A DNA stretch of 64,000 bases from Gammaproteobacteria bacterium UBA5109 (GCA_002414385.1 DHZH01000002.1:465591-529590), one strand, 5' to 3'; positions 1 to 8,882 are shown, counted from the stretch's first letter. Translations and numbers: made by a program. The notes: generated by a model not told the origin, from the letters alone.

Positions 1-414
1 AGGCTGGTTGCAGAAGGCAATCAGGTACGCCGTCGGCGTGAATGCCTGACCTGCAATGAGCGCTTTACGACTTTTGAAGGTGCCGAGCTGGTCATGCCCC
101 GAGTCATCAAACACAATGGTGACAGGGAACCTTTTGATGAAGACAAACTACGCAAGGGGATATTAAAAGCGCTGGAAAAAAGACCGGTGAGTGTTGACAA
201 GGTTGAAGAAGCTATCACACATATCAATCACACTCTCAGGGCTTCCGGGGAACGTGAAGTTTCCAGTGAAATTGTCGGAGAAAAAGTAATGCATGAATTA
301 CGTAAACTGGATGAAGTAGCCTATGTGCGTTTTGCCTCGGTGTATAAAAGTTTTAAAGATCTGAACGAGTTTCGTGACGCAATTGACAAAATTGCACAAA
401 CATCCAAAGACTAG
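1..414 (+). CDS. nrdR: Transcriptional repressor NrdR, 5' end cut off
   Basis: Represses ribonucleotide reductase operons by binding NrdR boxes when its ATP-cone senses dATP/ATP. The reading frame is already open at base 1, so the start codon and the first zinc-ribbon cysteine pair lie outside the window. What is visible is the second half of the zinc ribbon (VRRRRECLTCNERFTTFE, second CxxC pair) followed by the ATP-cone, beginning PRVIKHNGDREPFDEDKLR. About 137 of the usual 150-160 residues are present. It lies 70 bp upstream of ribD in the same direction, the common gammaproteobacterial nrdR-rib-nus order. The gap is T-rich but holds no hairpin that I can see. Confidence 0.95.
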   Translation, partial: RLVAEGNQVRRRRECLTCNERFTTFEGAELVMPRVIKHNGDREPFDEDKLRKGILKALEKRPVSVDKVEEAITHINHTLRASGEREVSSEIVGEKVMHELRKLDEVAYVRFASVYKSFKDLNEFRDAIDKIAQTSKD

Positions 415-484
415 GATTCCTGCTGTTTTTTCTTTTTTCTCCGGCTAAGATTTCCATCTGCTAATAAAGCCTGCCTGAATAAAT

Positions 485-1585
485 ATGGTTTCTGAAAACG
501 ATAACAAATTAATGCTGCGTTGTACCGAGCTGGCTCTCAAGGGAGAGTATAGCTGCAAACCAAATCCACGCGTCGGCAGTATTATCGTAAAAGACCAGCA
601 GATTATTGCAGAAGGCTGGCATCAATATGCCGGCGAATTGCACGCTGAAGTCGATGCCCTGGAAAAAGCTGGCAGTAACGCCGAGGGAGCCAGTTTATAT
701 GTCACTCTGGAACCCTGCTCTCATCATGGCAGAACTTCACCATGTTGTGATGCAATTATAGCAGCCGGTATCAGCAAAGTATTTTATGGAATGATTGATC
801 CCAACCCGAAGGTTGCCGGGAAAGGGATCAGTAAACTCAAACAGGCCGGTATTGAAGTCATCGGCCCATTAATGCCGAGGCAATGTGAAGATTTAAACCC
901 GGGCTTTATCAGGCGAATGACCAGCGGCCGTCCTTATGTCCGCTGTAAGATGGCCATGAGCCTGGATGGCAGAACCGCAATGGCCAGTGGAGAAAGTCAG
1001 TGGATTACTGGAGAGGATTCCAGAACAGATGTACATCGCTGGCGGGCAAAAAGCAGTGCCATCATTACCGGAGTGGAGAGCGTTTTAAAAGATGATCCTT
1101 TCCTGAACGCCAGGCTGGAACATGATGCACTGATACAGCCACTTCGGGTTATCTGCGACTCACAGTTGCGTACTCCGGACAGCGCAAAAACCATGCAGAT
1201 TCCCGGACATGTATTGCTGGTTAGCGCTTCCGACAGGAAGTTTGGGATGGACAAGCAGCAAACGGCAGAAGTTGAGCAGGTGAATCTGCCCGGGAAGAAT
1301 AACAGAACTGATCTTGCTGCATTACTGACGTTGTTGGCGCAGGAAAAGGAATGCAATGAAGTGCTGATTGAAGCCGGACCGACTCTGGCAGGTGCCTTTA
1401 TCGAACAGGGACTGGTTGATGAACTGTTAATTTATACGGCACCAATATTACTGGGTCATCAGGCGCAGCCCCTGTTCAAACTGCATGGCATGGAAAAAAT
1501 TGCCGATCAGATCAAGCTTGAATTTATCGATGTCGTTTCCCTGGGTAAAGATTGTAGAATACGAAGTCGAATTGATAATAAATAA
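485..1585 (+). CDS. ribD: Riboflavin biosynthesis deaminase/reductase RibD
   Basis: Bifunctional cytosolic enzyme. It deaminates 2,5-diamino-6-ribosylamino-pyrimidinone phosphate and then reduces the ribosyl group with NADPH. The N-terminal cytidine-deaminase-like domain shows the zinc motif HAE at residues 53-55 and PCSHHGRTSPC with Cys78 and Cys87. The C-terminal reductase domain starts near residue 145 and contains KMAMSLDGRTA. Its 366 residues match the family length. It is first of the rib genes here and is followed after 13 bp by ribE, so co-transcription is likely. I see no FMN riboswitch in the short upstream gap. Confidence 0.96.
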   Translation: MVSENDNKLMLRCTELALKGEYSCKPNPRVGSIIVKDQQIIAEGWHQYAGELHAEVDALEKAGSNAEGASLYVTLEPCSHHGRTSPCCDAIIAAGISKVFYGMIDPNPKVAGKGISKLKQAGIEVIGPLMPRQCEDLNPGFIRRMTSGRPYVRCKMAMSLDGRTAMASGESQWITGEDSRTDVHRWRAKSSAIITGVESVLKDDPFLNARLEHDALIQPLRVICDSQLRTPDSAKTMQIPGHVLLVSASDRKFGMDKQQTAEVEQVNLPGKNNRTDLAALLTLLAQEKECNEVLIEAGPTLAGAFIEQGLVDELLIYTAPILLGHQAQPLFKLHGMEKIADQIKLEFIDVVSLGKDCRIRSRIDNK

Positions 1586-1598
1586 ATGAATACAAAAC

Positions 1599-2285
1599 AT
1601 GTTTACCGGATTAATAGAAGCTACAGGGTTGATCAGTTCGCTGCAAGGCAGCGATGAGTCCTGTCGGCTTGTAATCGGTTCTGACACACTGGATTTCAGT
1701 GATGTCATGACAGGAGACAGTATAGCCGTAAACGGTGTCTGCCTGACTGCCACTGAAGTCAGTGAAAATGAATTTCAGGCAGATGTATCGGTGGAAACTT
1801 TACGGTGCACCAGTCTGGGTAAGCTGCAGGTTGGGGCCAGAGTAAACCTGGAAAAAGCCCTGAAAGTTGATCAGCGGCTTGGCGGACATATAGTCAGCGG
1901 GCATGTTGATGGCCTGGCAAAACTGGAAAATAAACAAAAGCACGGTGACAATTTACTGCTGAACTTTTCGGTGCCAATGGGGTTGGCTCACTATATAGCA
2001 AAAAAAGGATCGGTTTGCCTGGATGGTGTCAGCCTGACAGTCAATGAAGTGGATGGTGCTGAATTTTCAGTGATAATCATTCCGCATACAGCCAGCGAAA
2101 CAATCATTGAATCCTATGAGCCAGGCGATGAAATCAATCTGGAAGTTGATTTGCTTGGCCGCTACCTGGAACGCTTATTACAGAAACAGGAAATGGCAGT
2201 GTCAAATACTGATGCTGGACAGGGCACAGGTCTGACTCTGGAAAAACTAATTGCTTCCGGGTTTATAAAAGGAAGCTCTGACTAA
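1599..2285 (+). CDS. ribE: Riboflavin synthase, alpha subunit
   Basis: Dismutates two 6,7-dimethyl-8-ribityllumazine molecules into riboflavin and the pyrimidine precursor. The protein opens with the diagnostic MFTGLIEATG and contains two tandem lumazine-binding barrels. The first carries SIAVNGVCLT and the second carries GSVCLDGVSLTVNEV. At 228 residues it is slightly longer than usual (about 215) because of a polar C-terminal tail. It begins 13 bp after ribD and ends 2 bp before the ribB-type gene, so the rib genes appear translationally close-packed. Also called ribC in some nomenclatures. Confidence 0.96.
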   Translation: MFTGLIEATGLISSLQGSDESCRLVIGSDTLDFSDVMTGDSIAVNGVCLTATEVSENEFQADVSVETLRCTSLGKLQVGARVNLEKALKVDQRLGGHIVSGHVDGLAKLENKQKHGDNLLLNFSVPMGLAHYIAKKGSVCLDGVSLTVNEVDGAEFSVIIIPHTASETIIESYEPGDEINLEVDLLGRYLERLLQKQEMAVSNTDAGQGTGLTLEKLIASGFIKGSSD

Positions 2286-2287
2286 TT

Positions 2288-3406
2288 ATGCAACTAAACA
2301 CGACAGCAGAACTGATTGAAGATATCCGCCAGGGAAAAATGGTAATCCTGATGGATGATGAGGATCGTGAAAATGAAGGCGATCTGATTATTGCAGCGGA
2401 TCAGGTCAAGGCGGCAGATATCAACTTCATGGCAACCTATGCCCGGGGGCTGATATGCCTGACGCTCACCCCTGCGCGTTGTCAGCAACTGGAATTGCCA
2501 TTGATGGTTAAAACCAGTCAGACTCCTTTTGGCTGTAATTTTACAATTTCGATTGAAGCAGCTGAAGGAGTCACAACCGGAATATCCGCAGCCGACAGGG
2601 CACGAACCATACAGGCTGCAGTCGCGGCAGATGCTTCACCAAAAGATGTTGTGCAGCCGGGGCATATTTTCCCGGTAATGGCGAAGGACGGAGGTGTACT
2701 GCGTCGTGCCGGTCATACGGAAGCCGGGTGTGATCTGGCCAGGCTTGCCGGATGCACACCTGCTGCAGCAATCTGTGAAGTCATGAATGAAGATGGTTCA
2801 ATGGCACGCCGCCCGGATCTGGAAAAGTTTGCCCGGCAACATGGGCTAAAGATCGGCACCATTGTGGACCTGGTACATTACCGCATTGAAAACGAACAGA
2901 CAGTTGAACGTATCAAGCACTACCAGCTGCCAACCGAATATGGTGATTTTGAGGTATTCTGTTACCGGGATACGATCAAAGAGGGCAAGCCCACCCACCT
3001 GGCCCTGGTAAAAGGTGAGATTAAAAAGGATGAACCGGTTCTGGCCCGGGTGCTGGAGACCAATACAATTCGGGATCTGCTGGGGGTTGCCAATCCACAG
3101 CGTCCAAGCTGGTCACTGCATCAGGCCATGAAAAAAATCAGCGAGGAAGGCAAGGGAGTTGTGGTGATTCTTGCCAATGATAATGAAAAATCAAGCCTGG
3201 CCGATGAACTTGAACAGTTCCATGAACTGACTGAAGTCAAAAAATTACCATCACATCCACAGGGGATGTACCTCAATGTAGGAACAGGTTCCCAGATTCT
3301 GCGAGACCTGGGTGTCGGGAAAATGCGCCTGTTGAGCTACCCGACCAAGTACGCTATTTCAGGCTTTGACCTTGAAGTGGTGGAATATATACCCTGTGAG
3401 GAATAA
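2288..3406 (+). CDS. ribB: DHBP synthase fused to a degenerate GTP cyclohydrolase II domain (RibBX type)
   Basis: The N-terminal ~200 residues are 3,4-dihydroxy-2-butanone-4-phosphate synthase, with the acidic active-site loop DDEDRENEGDLI and HTEAGCDLARLAG. The C-terminal ~165 residues align with GTP cyclohydrolase II by position (ITHLALVKG-like strand, then DEPVLARV), but the zinc-ligand region is VLETNTIRDLLGVANP. It lacks the three cysteines of the catalytic SECLTGD...RCDCG segment, and the RQEGRNIGL nucleotide loop is absent. The protein should therefore make DHBP only. Similar RibB-X hybrids are known in gammaproteobacteria such as Shewanella. A separate RibA should exist outside the window. 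It lies 2 bp after ribE and 54 bp before ribH. Confidence 0.93.
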   Translation: MQLNTTAELIEDIRQGKMVILMDDEDRENEGDLIIAADQVKAADINFMATYARGLICLTLTPARCQQLELPLMVKTSQTPFGCNFTISIEAAEGVTTGISAADRARTIQAAVAADASPKDVVQPGHIFPVMAKDGGVLRRAGHTEAGCDLARLAGCTPAAAICEVMNEDGSMARRPDLEKFARQHGLKIGTIVDLVHYRIENEQTVERIKHYQLPTEYGDFEVFCYRDTIKEGKPTHLALVKGEIKKDEPVLARVLETNTIRDLLGVANPQRPSWSLHQAMKKISEEGKGVVVILANDNEKSSLADELEQFHELTEVKKLPSHPQGMYLNVGTGSQILRDLGVGKMRLLSYPTKYAISGFDLEVVEYIPCEE

Positions 3407-3460
3407 GCTGGGAATCTATCCTGGAATTGTCCGATAACAGAAGCAGAGCTTGAGAATTCT

Positions 3461-3931
3461 ATGAGTGAAATAAAAACCCTGGAAGGTGAATTTAACGGAG
3501 CCAGTGCAAATTATGCATTACTGGTCAGCCGCTTTAACAGTTTTATTGTTGATAGTCTTGAAAGTGGGGCAGTTGATTGCCTGCAAAGGCATGGTGTTTC
3601 AGCTGCTTCCATTACCTGCATCAAGGTGCCGGGTGCATTTGAATTACCTCTGGCGGCTCAAAAAGCAGCCCAGACCGAGGAATTTGATGCCATTATCGCA
3701 TTGGGAGCGGTAATTCGCGGCAGTACGCCGCACTTTGATTATGTCTGCAGTGAGTGCAGCCGCGGGCTTGGTGAAGTCAGTCTCAAGTATGATATTCCGG
3801 TTGCCTTTGGTGTGCTGACAGTCGATAACATTGAGCAGGCAATAGAACGTGCAGGTACAAAGGCCGGGAATAAAGGGGCCGATGCCGCGATGACAGCATT
3901 GGAAATGGTTTCACTGCTGCGTAAATTCTGA
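3461..3931 (+). CDS. ribH: 6,7-dimethyl-8-ribityllumazine synthase RibH
   Basis: Condenses DHBP with the ribitylamino-pyrimidine to give lumazine, the penultimate riboflavin step, normally as a pentamer or icosahedral shell. It shows the family signatures VPGAFELPLAAQ near residues 56-67 and GAVIRGSTPHFDYVC, with the catalytic His at residue 91. The length of 156 residues is normal. The ribH stop and nusB start share one base (TGATG), implying translational coupling. Function is clear from motifs and position in the rib cluster. Confidence 0.96.
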   Translation: MSEIKTLEGEFNGASANYALLVSRFNSFIVDSLESGAVDCLQRHGVSAASITCIKVPGAFELPLAAQKAAQTEEFDAIIALGAVIRGSTPHFDYVCSECSRGLGEVSLKYDIPVAFGVLTVDNIEQAIERAGTKAGNKGADAAMTALEMVSLLRKF

Positions 3932-4377
3932 TGCCGGAAGCCAGCACCACACCCCGGATATCTCACCGTAAAAAGGCCAGAAACCTCCTCGTGCAAGCCA
4001 TGTATCAATGGCAGATGGCTGGTGGACTGCGTCCGGACATAGAAGCCCAGTTTCGTGGTGATAACCAGGGCAAGATTGACTGGGACTTTTTTCACAAAGC
4101 ATTAATATACATAACCGAGGAAGCAGATAGCCTTGATCAGGCTTTCAGCGGAAAACTCGACAGGGACTTAAGCCAGTTGGACCCGATTGAACTGGCAATC
4201 CTGAGACTGGGCACATATGAATTCAAGGAGTGCCTCGACGTTCCCTACAAAGTTGTGCTCAATGAATATATTGAGCTTGCCAAACGCTACGGCGCTACTG
4301 ACAGCCACAAATATATTAACGGTGTGCTTGATAAGCTTGCCAGAGAGCTGCGACAGGTAGAAACAGGCAGGCACTGA
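3931..4377 (+). CDS. nusB: Transcription antitermination factor NusB
   Basis: Small helical RNA-binding protein that joins NusE (S10) on boxA RNA to promote antitermination of rRNA operons. The 148-residue sequence has the N-terminal RKKARNLLVQAMYQWQ helix and the C-terminal LRLGTYEFKECLDVPYKVVLNEYIELAKRYG segment split over the standard helices, ending KYINGVLDKLARELR. It overlaps the ribH stop by one base and sits 7 bp before thiL, the conserved ribH-nusB-thiL arrangement. Confidence 0.96.
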   Translation: MPEASTTPRISHRKKARNLLVQAMYQWQMAGGLRPDIEAQFRGDNQGKIDWDFFHKALIYITEEADSLDQAFSGKLDRDLSQLDPIELAILRLGTYEFKECLDVPYKVVLNEYIELAKRYGATDSHKYINGVLDKLARELRQVETGRH

Positions 4378-4384
4378 GGCGCTA

Positions 4385-5392
4385 ATGAGCATCTCGGAAT
4401 TCGACATTATCAGCAAATATTTCAATCAGGCTGGTATTACGCCTGAAGCCGGCTCCACTCTTGTCTACGGCATTGGCGATGATTGTGCGATTGTTGATGT
4501 TCCTGAGGGAAAACAGCTGGTACTGACGATGGATACGCTGGTAGCAGATGTACACTTTTTTTCAGGTGATGAGCCTGCAGCAATTGCCCGCCGTGCAATG
4601 GTTGCCAATATCAGTGACCTTGCTGCCATGGGGGCTGATGCTCTCGCCTTCACTTTGTCATTAACAATGCCCAAAGCAGATGAAGCCTGGTTGGAGTCTT
4701 TCAGCGAAGGTTTGCGGCAGATGGTTAAAACTTACTCCTGTCCCCTGATCGGTGGAGACCTTACACAGGGACCACTTAGTATTACCATTCAGGCTCATGG
4801 TCTGGTGGAAAAAAACCGGGCTCTGATGCGCAGCGGTGCCAGGCCAGGGGATCTGGTTTTTGTTACCGGGGAACTCGGAGCGGCCGGACTGGCGGTCAGT
4901 CTGATAAAAAATGGCATGTCCCTGCAGCAGCAGGATCGACAGGATCTATATCAAGCTTATTACAATCCACAGGCACGCCTGGAATTTGCCCGACAGGGTC
5001 GGGAGAAAATCAGTGCCGCCATTGATATTTCAGATGGTTTACTGGCGGATGCCGCTCATATAGCCTTAATGAGTTCTGTGAACCTGGAATTACAGGCCAG
5101 CAGGATTCCCGTAGCCGGAGCTGTAAAAAGCATCCTTGGTAATCTTGGTGATCGCAGTAAAGGGCTCAATCATGCGCTGACAGCAGGCGACGATTATGAA
5201 TTGCTGTTCACCGCTTCTGCGGATCAGGAATCCGCCTTGATGGAAATAGCAGCAGGCATGAAACTTAAACTGAGCAGGATCGGACTTGTCGTTGAAAGCA
5301 AGGGCGCAGATCGAATGAACAGAGTAAGATGCTTGGATAAGTCAGGCGATGAAATTACACTGGGTAAGGTCGGATACAGGCATTTTTCCTGA
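4385..5392 (+). CDS. thiL: Thiamine-monophosphate kinase ThiL
   Basis: Phosphorylates thiamine monophosphate to the active cofactor thiamine pyrophosphate. PurM/HypE-like fold motifs are all visible: GIGDDCAIVDVP at the N terminus, TMDTLVADVHFF, GGDLTQGPLSITI, ISDGLLADAAHI and GDDYELLFT. The length of 335 residues is normal. The usual downstream partner is pgpA, but here a three-gene exporter intervenes. A second frame begins within the 3' end of thiL, but the exporter lipoprotein starts more convincingly 13 bp beyond the stop. Confidence 0.95.
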   Translation: MSISEFDIISKYFNQAGITPEAGSTLVYGIGDDCAIVDVPEGKQLVLTMDTLVADVHFFSGDEPAAIARRAMVANISDLAAMGADALAFTLSLTMPKADEAWLESFSEGLRQMVKTYSCPLIGGDLTQGPLSITIQAHGLVEKNRALMRSGARPGDLVFVTGELGAAGLAVSLIKNGMSLQQQDRQDLYQAYYNPQARLEFARQGREKISAAIDISDGLLADAAHIALMSSVNLELQASRIPVAGAVKSILGNLGDRSKGLNHALTAGDDYELLFTASADQESALMEIAAGMKLKLSRIGLVVESKGADRMNRVRCLDKSGDEITLGKVGYRHFS

Positions 5393-5405
5393 CGGCCACA
5401 CAGCT

Positions 5406-6338
5406 ATGAATAAACTGATAAGCATATTGCTGGCATGCATGCTGGTTTCCTGTGAGGAGCCAGCAATTCTGGCGGTAGGTCTGCTGGAGTCCGAGCGTAT
5501 TGAAATTACCGCAGAGAGCACTGAGCCTATTACTGAAATTCTTGTCACTGAAGGGCAAAGAGTTGCAGCCGGTGAAATTCTCCTTACCCAGGATAAATCC
5601 AGAGTCTTGGCACGTGAGCAGGAAGTAAGAGCAGGAATTGCCAGATTGGAAGCACTACTGGCCCAGCAGGTAACCGGTCCGCGCCAGGAAGTCATTGAAG
5701 CGGCCCGGGCAGCACTTGAGGCAGCCCAGGTTCAGGTTGATATCAATCAGCTGGAACTGAACAGGCTGCAACGACTGGGCGCCAATGTTGCCACCCAGGA
5801 AAGGATTGACCTGGCCAGCTCCCAGCTTGATGGTTCCCGGGCCAACCTGAACCAGGCTTCCGCCAGGCTGCGGGAATTGCAGGCTGGAACCCGTGACGAG
5901 GAAATTGAACAGACCCGGCAGGAATTACGCGGTGCCAATGCCCGTCTGGACCTTATCCTGATAGACAAACAGCGCCATGAATTAAAGGCTCCGCTTGCCG
6001 GAGTCATTGATTCATTACCTTTTGAACAGGGTGAACGGCCAATGAACGGCAGTGTCGTGGCAGTCTTGCTGACGGGGGATCAGCCCTTTGCCAGGGTTTA
6101 TGTGCCGGAAGCCCTGAGGGTAAATATCAGGCCAGGGGCTGCGGCGACAGTATATATCGATGGCCTGGAATCACCTGTTGCGGGAACAGTCAGGCGTATT
6201 GCCAGTGAATCCAGTTTTACCCCTTATTTTTCCCTGACGGAACATGACCGGGGTCGCCTGAGTTATCTTGCTGAAATAATACTGGATACTGAAAGGGAAC
6301 GCTTACCGGATGGTGTCCCAGTTGAAGTTAGCTTTTAA
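5406..6338 (+). CDS. Lipoprotein membrane-fusion subunit of an ABC exporter (HlyD family)
   Basis: Periplasmic adaptor expected to link the inner-membrane ABC exporter to an outer-membrane channel. I chose the ATG at 5406 rather than the in-frame one at 5349 inside thiL because it opens a clean lipoprotein signal, MNKLISILLACMLVSC, with the lipobox Cys at residue 16. The order is an N-terminal half-lipoyl strand (ITEILVTEGQRVAAGEILL), a long alpha-hairpin rich in Q, E, A and R (roughly residues 70-190), the second half-lipoyl (APLAGVIDSLPFEQGE) and a beta-barrel. It resembles the YbhG/YhiI type. The ATPase gene follows after 11 bp. Confidence 0.88.
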   Translation: MNKLISILLACMLVSCEEPAILAVGLLESERIEITAESTEPITEILVTEGQRVAAGEILLTQDKSRVLAREQEVRAGIARLEALLAQQVTGPRQEVIEAARAALEAAQVQVDINQLELNRLQRLGANVATQERIDLASSQLDGSRANLNQASARLRELQAGTRDEEIEQTRQELRGANARLDLILIDKQRHELKAPLAGVIDSLPFEQGERPMNGSVVAVLLTGDQPFARVYVPEALRVNIRPGAAATVYIDGLESPVAGTVRRIASESSFTPYFSLTEHDRGRLSYLAEIILDTERERLPDGVPVEVSF

Positions 6339-6349
6339 ACGGACAGGTT

Positions 6350-7297
6350 TTGAGCCCTCAGGATGAAGCATATGCAATCACGACTGAAGGCCTGACACGC
6401 CAGTTCGGTTCCCTGCTCGCCGTCAATAAGATCAATCTTCGCGTCCCTGCCGGATCCATTTATGGTTTTCTTGGCCCCAATGGTTCGGGGAAATCGACAA
6501 CCATTCGCATGCTCTGTGGGCTGTTGACACCAAGCAGCGGTAAAGTCACCACCCTGGGCATGGATATACCGAGACAGGCTGAAAAGCTCAAGCAGCGTAT
6601 AGGCTACATGACACAGAAGTTTTCCCTCTATGATGATTTAACGGTAGGTGAAAACCTGCAGTTCGTCGGTGAAATTTATGCCATCCCGGGGAAAGCACGA
6701 AAGCAGAGAATTGCCGAACTACTGAAAGAATTTGACCTCGAAGACCGGACCAGACAACTGGCCGGTACTCTCAGTGGTGGACAGCGACAACGGCTGGCGC
6801 TGGCGGCATCTATTTTTCACAAACCTGACCTGCTGTTTCTGGATGAACCAACCGGTGGAGTCGATCCTCAGAATCGCAGAGACTTCTGGTCAACATTGTT
6901 TACCCTGGCAGAGCAGGGAACCACGATTCTTGTATCAACCCATTACATGGATGAAGCGGAACGTTGCCATCGCCTGGCCATCCTTGAGTCGGGAGAAATA
7001 GTCGCAGACGGAACCCCGGCAGAACTGGGGGAAGAGATTGCCATGCAGGTATTTGAAATTGCGACAGATAAAGTCAATGAAGTGCGCAAGGCATTACTGG
7101 AATGGGATCAAATTTTCAGTGTGACTCAGCTTGGTTTGCATTTACGGGTATTGATTCCTGATTCGGTAAAGGGGGCTGAAGAGAAAATCATCAGCTGTGT
7201 TGAACAGTTTGATGCTTCTGCCAGTGTCAAAGCCGTGGAAGCCAATCTTGAAGATGTATTTGTTGCAGTCACTGAAAAGCAAAAGGAAGCGCAATGA
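6350..7297 (+). CDS. ABC exporter ATP-binding subunit (YbhF/CcmA-like, drug-efflux type)
   Basis: Cytoplasmic ATPase of an ABC-2 exporter. It has Walker A GPNGSGKST at residues 42-50, Q-loop MTQKFSLYDDLTV, signature LSGGQRQRL at 141-149, Walker B LLFLDEPTGG at 161-170 and the H-loop STHYMDEAERC. The ~100-residue C-terminal regulatory extension is typical of multidrug ABC-2 ATPases. The only start that covers the whole domain is a TTG at 6350 (TTGAGCCCT) with a modest AGG upstream, so translation may be weak. Its 3' end overlaps the permease gene by 4 bp (ATGA). Confidence 0.92.
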   Translation: MSPQDEAYAITTEGLTRQFGSLLAVNKINLRVPAGSIYGFLGPNGSGKSTTIRMLCGLLTPSSGKVTTLGMDIPRQAEKLKQRIGYMTQKFSLYDDLTVGENLQFVGEIYAIPGKARKQRIAELLKEFDLEDRTRQLAGTLSGGQRQRLALAASIFHKPDLLFLDEPTGGVDPQNRRDFWSTLFTLAEQGTTILVSTHYMDEAERCHRLAILESGEIVADGTPAELGEEIAMQVFEIATDKVNEVRKALLEWDQIFSVTQLGLHLRVLIPDSVKGAEEKIISCVEQFDASASVKAVEANLEDVFVAVTEKQKEAQ

Positions 7298-8391
7298 AAT
7301 CCCTGTTGCGTCTGTATGCAATTTTTCATAAAGAGTTTTCCCAGTTACTCCGGGACCGCCTTACTTTCGGAATGATAGTCGGCATTCCGATGATTCAGTT
7401 AATCCTGTTTGGCTTTGCCATCAATACAGACGTGCGTAATCTCAGTGGCGCTTTGGTTGATGAGGCCAACTCATCACTTTCCCGGCAAATGATCAGTGAC
7501 ATGCGGGCTTCTCAGGTGGTTGATTTCCGCTATCGGCTCAACACTGCAAGTGAAATAGAAGAGCTGATGGCAAGCGGAGAAATAGCCATTGGTCTGTATA
7601 TCCCGGCCGATTTTGACCGTCGGGTAGCCAGTCGTGAACGCAGTATCGCGCAGATTATGGTGGATGGCAGCGATCCGATATTGTTGGGAATTGGCAGGCA
7701 ACTGGCTTCGATCCCGGTTAACTATGACAGCAGTGTTCAGGCCCAGACACGAGCGGGACTGGAAGTCAGGAACTACTATAATCCGGAACGGCGCTCGGCA
7801 GTAAACATTGTTCCCGGCCTGATAGGTGTGATACTGACCATGACCATGGCCCTGTTTACTGCGGTAGCCATTGTCAGGGAAAAAGAACGCGGCAACATGG
7901 AATTTCTTATCAATACACCGATCAGGCCAGTGGAGATGATGCTGGGAAAAATCATGCCATATGTGTTGATCGGCTTTATTCAGGTTACCCTGATTTTGTT
8001 ACTGGGCTGGTATCTGTTTGACGTTCCGGTTCGTGGCAGTCTGCTGGATGTTTATCTGGCGTCTCTGTTATTTATTGCCACCAATCTGGCATTGGGTCTG
8101 TTAATCTCAACCTCGGTCGGAACCCAGTTCCAGGCCATGCAGATGACCTTTTTTATTTTTCTGCCATCCATTTTGTTATCGGGCTTTATGTTTCCTTTTG
8201 ATGGCATGCCAAGACTGGCCCAGATTATTGCTGAAGTTTTACCCCTGACGCATTTTGTACGGATCATAAGAAGTATCATGTTGCGAGGTGCGGATATTAT
8301 GCAGATGGGTGAGGATATGCTGGCACTGGGAGTATTTGCCTTGCTGGCGCTGGGAGTGGCAATTTTACGTTTTAACAAACGGCTGGACTGA
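7294..8391 (+). CDS. ABC-2 type exporter permease (YbhR/YbhS-like)
   Basis: Integral inner-membrane permease. One N-terminal membrane helix follows the amphipathic RLYAIFHKEFSQLLRDR segment, a feature of the YhhJ/YbhR permeases. A large periplasmic domain (about residues 45-165) comes next, then five C-terminal helices starting at IVPGLIGVILTMTMALF. The conserved KERGNMEFLINTPIRPVE segment marks the ABC-2 family. It starts in an ATGA overlap with the ATPase. Only one permease gene is present, so the transporter is probably a homodimer, unlike E. coli YbhR/YbhS. The substrate is unknown; organic cations or drugs are typical. Confidence 0.9.
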   Translation: MKSLLRLYAIFHKEFSQLLRDRLTFGMIVGIPMIQLILFGFAINTDVRNLSGALVDEANSSLSRQMISDMRASQVVDFRYRLNTASEIEELMASGEIAIGLYIPADFDRRVASRERSIAQIMVDGSDPILLGIGRQLASIPVNYDSSVQAQTRAGLEVRNYYNPERRSAVNIVPGLIGVILTMTMALFTAVAIVREKERGNMEFLINTPIRPVEMMLGKIMPYVLIGFIQVTLILLLGWYLFDVPVRGSLLDVYLASLLFIATNLALGLLISTSVGTQFQAMQMTFFIFLPSILLSGFMFPFDGMPRLAQIIAEVLPLTHFVRIIRSIMLRGADIMQMGEDMLALGVFALLALGVAILRFNKRLD

Positions 8392-8405
8392 AGACAGATC
8401 ATCAA

Positions 8406-8882
8406 ATGAACAGGCAACTGACAAAAACCGTATTGTCTCATCCGATCCATTTTCTGGCTTTTGGCTTTGGCAGTGGTTTGTTCCCCAGGGCTCCAGGCAC
8501 CGTCGGTACGCTGGTAGCGATTATTCCCTATCTGTTTTTTTCCCAGCTGCCACTGGCTGCCTATCTGTTGATACTGGTCCTGAGCTTTGCGCTGGGGATT
8601 TATCTATGTGAACAAAGTGCAAAGATGCTCGGGGTACATGATCATGGCGGGATCGTCTGGGATGAATTCGTTGGCTTCTGGATCACCATGCTGGTGGCAC
8701 CTGAAGGCTGGTTATGGATTGTGCTGGGATTTTTTCTGTTCCGGCTTTTTGACATCCTTAAACCTTTTCCGATCAATGTCCTCGATAAGCGCCTGCCTGG
8801 CGGGCTTGGCATCATGGTGGATGATGCCGTCGCCGGAACTTTTGCCTGGCTGATTCTACAGATAATTGCCCAGATGATTTAA
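8406..8882 (+). CDS. pgpA: Phosphatidylglycerophosphatase A
   Basis: Inner-membrane enzyme that dephosphorylates phosphatidylglycerophosphate to phosphatidylglycerol. Conserved PgpA features are FGFGSGLFPRAPGTVGTL at the N terminus, the acidic DEFVGFWITM, FRLFDILKPFP and the C-terminal GGLGIMVDDAVAG. There are about four membrane helices in 158 residues. pgpA normally follows thiL directly. Here it lies 14 bp after the exporter permease, so it is probably co-transcribed with the inserted exporter. A short inverted repeat (AAGCAG/CTGCTT, 8881-8897) lies just after the gene but has no T-tract. Confidence 0.94.
   Translation: MNRQLTKTVLSHPIHFLAFGFGSGLFPRAPGTVGTLVAIIPYLFFSQLPLAAYLLILVLSFALGIYLCEQSAKMLGVHDHGGIVWDEFVGFWITMLVAPEGWLWIVLGFFLFRLFDILKPFPINVLDKRLPGGLGIMVDDAVAGTFAWLILQIIAQMI

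Noticed and set aside
415..484. Possible FMN riboswitch upstream of ribD
   Set aside because: Only 70 bp separate nrdR and ribD and none of the conserved RFN-element segments are visible; the rib genes appear to be read from upstream.
5349..5405. Upstream in-frame ATG for the exporter lipoprotein inside thiL
   Set aside because: Using it would bury the lipoprotein signal peptide 19 residues into the protein; the ATG at 5406 gives a proper lipobox.
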